Origin: Lycocorax pyrrhopterus obiensis
Lineage: Eukaryota > Chordata > Aves > Passeriformes > Paradisaeidae
Length of the DNA: 64,000 bases
Reading direction: 5' to 3'
Assembly: GCA_014706295.1 (NCBI GenBank)
Contig: JACSVZ010000022.1
Location: 5,598,830-5,662,829, forward strand
The translations under genes were made by a program, and so were the position numbers. How positions within the stretch are numbered: the stretch's first letter is position 1; every line of letters starts with the position of its first letter. The notes beneath the pieces were generated by a model, which had not been told where the DNA came from, did not search any database, and was given only the letters and a program-made list of their open reading frames with translations. Positions 59,411-64,000 of the stretch are shown here, piece after piece.

Positions 59411-61169
59411 GGGAGCCTTGTCTTTCTGGAAGAAGCAATGGCGGAGTTTGATGAAATCACAGATTTTCAAGCTCCATGGTGGGATCTGTGCATGGCTTCT
59501 TCGTGACTTTGTCATTTGCAGCCAACACCAGTGATACTTTCTCGAGTCTGTGTGGGCTACTGGCCTGCGTTATTATTTTCCACTGCATTTTCTCACTCAC
59601 ATTTTTAAGTCTTTAGTTCCTTTTATGTAGTTGAGAACAGAATCCCACACAAATGTCTCAGAGGCTTGCAAAAGAAAAAAATATTAAAACCCCTATTGTC
59701 TTTAAAGGTGCCTTTTCGGGGATTTTTCTCGTGCTTTCTCACTAGTTTGGTGAGAAATGTCTTTGGCTTAGGAAGATTTAATAGAGGCAAGTCGTGGTGA
59801 TGGGAGTTAATCCAAGACAACTCCCCCTCTTTCCAGAGCCCTTGCTGAGGTGATTTGTTCCATTGTGCAGTCAGACAGGCACAGCACAATCCAAAGGGAG
59901 ACTCTTTTCACCCCTTGCAGTGGTGGAGTGGCATAGACTTCCTGGAGTGCTGGACCTCCTGGTTTGATGGAGTTTTGAATTCTATTGTGGGCCTTCAAAA
60001 CACTCAAGTTCTTGCTTGTTCCTTGTTCTTCTCTTTCCTGACCTCCTTATCTACTTCAGTCCAAGGCTCCGTAGATTTTCCTTTTCACAGACTTTGGGGA
60101 AAAGTTGGGATGGGTGGCTCTAGATCAGGTCCCATCCCTTACCCCTGAGCCTCAGATTCCTACACAACATCGGGACTCCCAGCAGAGCCAGGACTCCTTG
60201 GCATGCAGAACTGGCCCGAAAGTCAAAATCTCAAATATTGTGACTGTGAAGTTCACTTTGGATTAGCTACAGCTTTATAAGTATTTTGTGACTCTATTTT
60301 AGACTTCTTAATAAAAACCTTGGTAATTACAGGACTTCTAAAATTCGAAACCAAACCTTTTATGTGAGGACTATATTTTCTCCAATGAAGTTTTTATGCA
60401 CAAGGTACACCAAAACAGATCCTTAGATTCCACAAAAGTAATTTTTTACTATTAAAAATCACTTTTTTTGAGTAATATTTTCCCTGTAAGTGGAGCCAAG
60501 AAGAAAAAACTGATCCTTCCAAATTAAAAAGTCAGAAGAAGGCAAAAGAGAGTAGCAGGACTTAATTCTCTTGTAAGTCACTCAGCACTTTTGTGGAAGT
60601 GAAGAGAGGGAAACCAGCACCTTCCAAGACTGTTCCTGGTGGTTTAATAATTGCACACAGTAGGATGGGGTGCTCAATTTTTTCTGAAATTTAATTGAAT
60701 CTCACTTATCCCTCCAGCCTACTACCTCCTTTTAGTGGTTCCAATCCTATTCTTTCAGAGACTTATTGTTTATGAAAGTTTTCCAGACCAGGGAAAAGCT
60801 GGGTGATCCCAGAGCAGACAAGAGCTCAGGCTGTTTGCCAGCCACTGCCAGTGTCCTTATTCCAGGATAGAGTGCAAGGATGGTTTTTATGAGCATAAAA
60901 AAAAATCTGCGGAAATAACTGGAAAAAAAAACCCAACACAGGCTTTCTGCTCCAGGTCACGAGCTGCATAAAAAACTTTCTTTCTGTGTTTTACACTCAA
61001 TAGGTAATTTCACACTGTCTGTGTCAGGCAGAGCTGTCTGATATGAGCTGTTACGCCGCTGCCTTCAGCTGCTGGAGGCTCTGAGTCTCACCCCACGTAT
61101 AAGTCTGCAGTTATTGATTGACTTCAGGATGATTTCTAATAACAACTGGAGAATAACCTCCATCCTGTG

Positions 61170-61232
61170 CCCAAAGTGTTGGAGCCAGATGATCTTCAAG
61201 GTCCCTTCCAACCCAATCCATTCTATGACTTT
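61170..61232 (+). mobile_element. CR1 LINE extreme 3' tail, sense
   Basis: About 60 bases: 'agtgttggagccagatgatc', 'ttcaaggtcccttccaaccc' and 'aatccattctatgacttt'. It has the same form as 58820-58882. Confidence 0.85.
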
Positions 61233-61480
61233 CCCACCTGTGGAGGCAGGACTGACACCGCGCTGTGACTCTGAGTTTGCAAGGGAGAAAAAGCTGCCAG
61301 AGAGGAGCCACTGTGGGCAGGGGGAGAGGGAAAAGTGTTTGGTGGCAGGGACAGCTGGCAGAGGGCTGTCCAGCTCCAATTGATGCCATGATGATTTTTT
61401 GCCTTTTCTTTTATACCCCTTAACACCTTTTTATAACTTCTGTGTTCTCAGTGCTTTTTGCCCACATTCTTGGGCTTGTT

Positions 61481-61839
61481 TGTCAACCTAGGAGACGAAA
61501 CATTTTAGAAGCTTCGTAGTCAGGGATCAGTGTGCCCAGACCCCAAGGTCCTCTCCAGAACACATTTTGTAAACTGAGATAGAACCATCCAGGGGAAGGT
61601 TCCTTGGGGAGGGGGGCTCACTCGAGCCTCTCATTGGGGAATCTTTGATAGAAATGCTAATTAGTAACACCTATAATGTGATACCAGATCTATTGTGGGT
61701 GCGTGCATTGCGGTGTGCATGGAGGTGCATCCGACCTGGACATGGTGCACCTAAGGATCCTTAAAATAAATACCAAGGTAAAATCCCTTTTTCCCTTCTA
61801 ACCGTGTTTGACTCTTGATTTTAAGACCAGGAAGAGGCA
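61481..61839 (+). mobile_element. solo LTR of an avian endogenous retrovirus
   Basis: About 360 bp with features I recognise from an avian LTR family: 'gagacgaaacattttagaag', 'tgtgcccagaccccaaggtc', 'acacattttgtaaactgaga', 'gcattgcggtgtgcatggag', a polyadenylation signal in 'ccttaaaataaatacc' (about 61760-61775) and the U5 end 'ttttaagaccaggaagaggc' then A at 61839. The TG start at 61481 and CA end are the best guess. No clean target-site duplication was found (ATTCT/ATCCT around 61466-61470 and 61845-61849 is a one-mismatch alternative with slightly wider ends). No internal viral sequence adjoins it. Confidence 0.68.
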
Positions 61840-61844
61840 CCACA

Positions 61845-64000
61845 ATCCTTCCATCAAATACCTGGAGCAGTCTTGTTAATTACACCCGCAGGTCACACAC
61901 GGCCTGGTGAGTAGCACAGACCCAGTCCCACACCGCCACTGGAGACACTCGTGTCACCTGGAAAACAGGGCCTAATCAACAGGAGAGGAAAGGAAATCAT
62001 TTTAATCCAGCCTAATGCAAAGTTGCATCAGGAAAAAAACATCCTGGGAAAAGGGAGCTCCAAGCAGGATCTACCCACAGCCAAAGCTCTTTGAGGGATG
62101 GTCGAGCTCTTGAACACGAACTTCCACTGCAGCACATGGGGTGTCTCTGACAGGAGGGAGAGGAGAGAGAGAGGGAGAGGAGAGAGAGAGGGAGAGAGAA
62201 TGTTGTCTTACCTCTGCTCCCAGCGCTCCCTGTAACCAAACTGCAGAGCTCTGGCATCCCTACATTAAGTCAGATGTTGGAATGTTCAGGGAGCAGCCAA
62301 ATAAATCATAACAGAGCAAGAAAAATATCTTGAAATGAGACGTTTATAGAAGTCAAAGAAAAGAATAAAAATTAAGCTGGGATAGAAATGTCTGATACTA
62401 AAAAGCTTATATTTCTGCCAAGGGAAGGCAGAGCAAGAAGAGGCTGGAAGCTGAATGTGAACATTTTCCACCCAGGAACACTCAGGAACACATTTTCGGG
62501 ACAGATGACAGTTAACAGCATTGGGACAAATGCATAAAGGGAGAGGTGAACCTTCCACCTTTGGTATCTTTAGGTGGGGCCTGGTATCCTCTGTAGCAGA
62601 CACACAGGACCCCACAGGATTGCGCAGGAACCAGGCAGAGTTAGCTGAGCTGGAGTAGCTCAGCCTGCTGTCATGGAGATAACCACTGCAGCAGCGTGAC
62701 TTGGGAAGGCTTCCAGCTTGGGAAGATGGTGTGGGGGCTGCTCTTCCCGTGATTTACACCTTCCAGGCTGCCCATGACAGCTGATTCCGAGTGGGTGCAA
62801 AGAATGGGGGGATCCTCCATCCAGACCCTCACCCCCAGGACGTGCAGTGCTTTGTCAGAGGGGGATGGGCCGCTTATGGACCAACACTTTCCTCCCTCCC
62901 TCAGAAGAAAATGGAGTGGGGCAAGAACAAGATAAAGAAAGAGAAGGGTTGAAGAACCAGGTGCAGGAGTGGTGGAGAAAAGCAAGGACTGAAAGGGAGA
63001 GGAGCAAGGCCGGGAGCAGGAGAGCAGCCAGCACAGCGCCAGGGCAGCAGGGCAGCAGCGTGGCACCGGTGCTGTCTGCTGGTGGCGGTGGCATCACTTG
63101 GCGTGAGGTGCCAGCACGAGCACGAGTGGCTTTTGCAGAGCTGCCTGGGCTCGGGTAGCTCGGGTAGGAGCGATTTCCCCATCACTCGCCCCAGGAGGTT
63201 TCCCGTGCGAGTCCCAGGGCCAGGCGGGAGGAAACCCTGCGGGCAGCAGGGGCTGAATCAGCCTCCCACGGCCCGGGGTGAGGACGAGGTGGGCTGGGTG
63301 AGAAAGGAGCCCTGTGAGTGACGGGCTTGCTGGGACTGTAAATCACTCTTTCGAGTTTTCATTTCCTCGTAGACACAGGCTGCCCTGCTCAGAAATGAAA
63401 CTTAGAGAGATGCGCCAGCGCTTTCTGAGATGGACAGAACCACAGTGACAGGTCATAGGATGCAGGGACAGGGTGGCTGCTGGATTGGGTGTGCACAAAG
63501 CAGACACAGCCCCTGGCAACACGTGGGGCTGGCTGAGCCCCCACTCTGCTCGGAAGGAGGGGGTAAATGTAGGTAAGATATTTGCGGGTGCAGAGGAGGG
63601 GTCCAGGAAGGCAGGGAGGTGATGAGAGAAGGGAAAGAGCTTCCCTCCCGCTGGCTTTGCAGATAGCTGTGCTGGAGGGGATGAGCCTGTTCTCACTTTG
63701 GAGCTGTTATGGGTGTGGAGCAGCTTTCACAAGCCCTGGAGCATCCCATGTGTACTCCTGTCTGTGCCTCAGGCTGCTGCCCTGGGCAAGTGCCTGTTTG
63801 CCTGTGCTCCAGCAGAGCGGACGTGTCATCTCCCATTCCATACCGGGAGATGCAGCTTCTTGCTCCGCTTTGTTCCAAGGCAAGGAACAGCCTTAGCCCT
63901 GATAAAAATTACATTGCAAGGCTCCTTTTCCATAAGCAACTCCTGTGCATCAAAGGTTGCCTTCCTCACACAGTTGGAGCTGAACACGGAGACCCTACAT
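61845..64000. other. non-coding sequence, GC-rich near its end
   Basis: No gene is supported. A purine microsatellite is at 62153-62200. Immediately left of it, on the minus strand, is a strong donor-like GAG|GTAAGAC (about 62206-62216) with no convincing exon. 63120-63340 is CpG-enriched and may be a small regulatory patch. Confidence 0.45.
62153..62200. repeat. GA/GGA microsatellite
   Basis: A purine-only tract of about 48 bases built from GAGAGAGAGGGAGAG-type units. It can form triplex-type or other non-B DNA. Confidence 0.92.

Larger units (their letters stand above)
58373..61480. other. non-coding sequence with two CR1 tail scraps and a CpG-dense patch
   Basis: Contains the short CR1 tails at 58820-58882 and 61170-61232 and the CpG-dense patch at 59095-59410. 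60230-60560 is AT-rich. The 197-codon minus frame at 58922-59515 spans the CpG patch and shows no recognised domain. Confidence 0.45.

Noticed and set aside
1..64000. tRNA, rRNA, snoRNA, mitochondrial insertions, DNA transposon ends
   Set aside because: Visual scan for A/B-box, conserved rRNA blocks, box C/D pairs and terminal inverted repeats gave nothing that stood above background.

Overview
The window looks like euchromatic, non-coding DNA from a bird, most likely a passerine. The main evidence is about fifteen chicken-repeat-1 (CR1) LINE tails in both orientations, many ending in the avian 8-base ATTCTRTG repeat, plus isolated avian-type retroviral LTRs. No operons, bacterial-style genes, tRNA, rRNA or CRISPR arrays are visible. 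No open reading frame reads as a complete known protein. The many 60-230 codon frames fit chance in DNA of intermediate GC content. The window is therefore probably intergenic or intronic sequence, perhaps around a gene whose exons are mostly outside it.

Layout. 1-6.5 kb: three sense CR1 tails, one antisense CR1, and a candidate 143-bp plus-strand exon at 3322-3464. 6.5-19 kb: mostly unique DNA with homeodomain-like AT-rich blocks, a CpG-dense patch near 8.2-8.5 kb and two CR1 tails. 24.2-25.0 kb: a 41-bp minisatellite (5 copies) directly abuts a CR1 that contains a second, 58-bp minisatellite (3.7 copies). 26.8-31.5 kb: two CR1 tails, an ancient LINE reverse-transcriptase relic near 27.5 kb and a TTA microsatellite. 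34.1-37.0 kb: two solo LTRs of one family in the same orientation, flanking a very old CR1 tail. 41-44.3 kb: a sense CR1, an LTR and an antisense CR1. 51.0-51.6 kb: a solo ERVL-like LTR in minus orientation. 53.9 kb: a candidate 102-bp phase-1 minus-strand exon. 54.4-54.7 kb: a CpG-retaining block with two TCF/LEF-like sites. 58-62 kb: three CR1 pieces, a CpG-dense patch at 59.1-59.4 kb and a solo LTR.

Nothing here supports a multi-gene system. The items most worth checking are the two candidate exons, the nested minisatellites, the paired solo LTRs and the CpG-dense or conserved-looking blocks. Repeat family calls rest on remembered family signatures, not on a database search, so boundaries are approximate unless target-site duplications are described.
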